NCBI GenBank assembly: GCA_024372495.1
Contig: CP099977.1
Location: forward strand, 2,790,001 to 2,854,000
Length of the DNA: 64,000 nucleotides
Reading direction: 5' to 3'
Origin: Pseudarthrobacter sp. Fe7
GTDB taxonomy: Bacteria > Actinomycetota > Actinomycetes > Actinomycetales > Micrococcaceae
Both the position numbers and the translations under genes were made by a program. Positions 63,256 to 64,000 of this stretch are shown here, piece by piece. How positions within the stretch are numbered: the stretch's first letter is position 1; every line of letters begins with the position of its first letter. A model generated the notes under the pieces. That model was not told the DNA's origin, made no database searches, and saw nothing but the letters and a program-made list of their open reading frames with translations.

Positions 63256-64000
63256 CTAGAAGGACTGCGCCGTGAATCCCAGGCCCAGCAGTCCCCGTCC
63301 CGCCTGCTCCAGGATGGGGTCGATGCCCAGGGTGGGGTGGTTCAAGAGGACTCCGACGTCCCGCTGGATGCGCTGCAGGGGGTGTGACAGGCGGTGCATA
63401 CTGCCGCCCGAGCCGCCCGCCGCCAGGCGGACCGCCTCCTGCGAGGCCTCTGCGCTTAGGGCGAGCGAGAGCCGGAACGACGCGCGCTGCGCCTCGGGGA
63501 TCCCGGAACCGTGACCCTCCGGGGGCAGGAGGGACAGTGCCGCCTGCCAGTGCATTTGCGCAGCAGCCAACGCTCCGGATGCCCTGGCGTAGCGGGCCTG
63601 CGCCATGACCGAGTCGGCCTGCCGCACTTCAGAGCCGTTCTTTTTCCTGGGCACCAGCAATTGGTCCCGGAACAGTTCCAGGGCGTACTCCGCGGAGCCC
63701 ACCGCCACGGCAGGGGCCACAAGATTCAGGAGTGTGGCCATGGGCGTGTGGATCAGCGGATCCGGGTGGATCAGGCTTCCAGGGTTGTCCGGGCCGGCGA
63801 GCAGCGCCCACTCCATCACGCGGTAGTCCGGAACAAAGAGCCGGTCGGCGCGGAGGTCGTTGCTGCCCGTTCCCCGCAGTCCATCGGTGTGCCAGGCGTC
63901 CACGAGTTCCAGGTCGGCGACCGGAACAAGGGCCTGCAGGCGGACGCTGTCGAGATGCACGGCCAGCAGGGCCCAGCGCGAGTGCATGACGCCCGACGCG
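63256..64000 (-). CDS. acyl-CoA dehydrogenase-like flavin monooxygenase (5' end outside window)
   Basis: The C-terminal 248 residues of a protein whose start lies beyond base 64000. DAWHTDGLRGTGSNDLRADRLFVPDYRV is recognisable (TDGLRGTGSND is the key part), as in HsaA/HpaB-like group D monooxygenases and some dehydrogenase relatives. HRLSHPLQRIQRDVGVLLNHP near the end is the typical C-terminal helix. A flavin reductase gene two genes away supports a two-component oxygenase; the substrate, perhaps an aromatic or sulphur compound, is unknown. Confidence 0.82.
   Translation of the reverse strand, partial: ASGVMHSRWALLAVHLDSVRLQALVPVADLELVDAWHTDGLRGTGSNDLRADRLFVPDYRVMEWALLAGPDNPGSLIHPDPLIHTPMATLLNLVAPAVAVGSAEYALELFRDQLLVPRKKNGSEVRQADSVMAQARYARASGALAAAQMHWQAALSLLPPEGHGSGIPEAQRASFRLSLALSAEASQEAVRLAAGGSGGSMHRLSHPLQRIQRDVGVLLNHPTLGIDPILEQAGRGLLGLGFTAQSF

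Overview
The window is chromosomal DNA from a high-GC actinobacterium. Gene content and order (ctaA/ctaB, tkt-tal-pgi-zwf-opcA-pgl, gapA-pgk-tpiA-secG, whiA-yvcK-rapZ-uvrC, rbpA, a four-domain rpsA, a coaE-GrpB fusion) point to the Micrococcaceae, most likely Arthrobacter or Pseudarthrobacter. I see no phage, integrase, insertion sequence, CRISPR array, tRNA or rRNA gene. It is a housekeeping region.

Layout. 1-4.0 kb: a drug/heavy-metal type ABC exporter (5' end outside the window), haem A synthase ctaA, a decayed SulP transporter remnant, and haem O synthase ctaB on the opposite strand. 4.5-12.7 kb: a transketolase/pentose-phosphate operon. 12.7-16.7 kb: rbpA, then the gapA-pgk-tpiA-secG glycolysis/secretion operon on the minus strand. 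16.9-27.1 kb: sodA, the whiA-yvcK-rapZ-uvrC block, plsC plus a HAD phosphatase, and uvrA. 27.2-31.1 kb: a GntR regulator with a heterodimeric ABC exporter. 31.3-39.3 kb: tam, a large DUF3516-type helicase, an acetyltransferase, a peptidase-like hydrolase, terC, and an orphan sugar-binding lipoprotein. 39.4-50.6 kb: uvrB, coaE, cupin, yigZ, rpsA, an Eis-like acetyltransferase and polA. 50.7-64 kb: small enzymes, a phosphate transporter, a HAD_SAK-like protein, a stand-alone LigD-type polymerase, hrpB, a pair of small envelope proteins, a flavin reductase, a second 5'-3' exonuclease and the end of a flavin-dependent monooxygenase.

Data quality. I count about 40 reading-frame breaks in otherwise well-conserved essential genes, so they are almost certainly sequence errors rather than pseudogenes. 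They fall into two main classes. Nine are one-base losses in G/C (once A/T) runs. Twenty-eight sit exactly at a former AGCT flanked by two G/C bases on each side; 25 of these have one extra C or G in the middle of the AGCT. Coordinates of broken genes below span the whole repaired gene.

Regulation. At least eleven genes (uvrA, uvrB, uvrC, polA, coaE and others) have a TANNNT hexamer six or seven bases before the start codon and no Shine-Dalgarno sequence, the pattern expected of leaderless mRNAs. Two LacI-type operators sharing a 12-base core lie before tkt and before the sugar-binding protein. Several other palindromes are listed as candidate operators. I found no convincing new defence or metabolic system; the most unusual signal is the AGCT-centred indel pattern.
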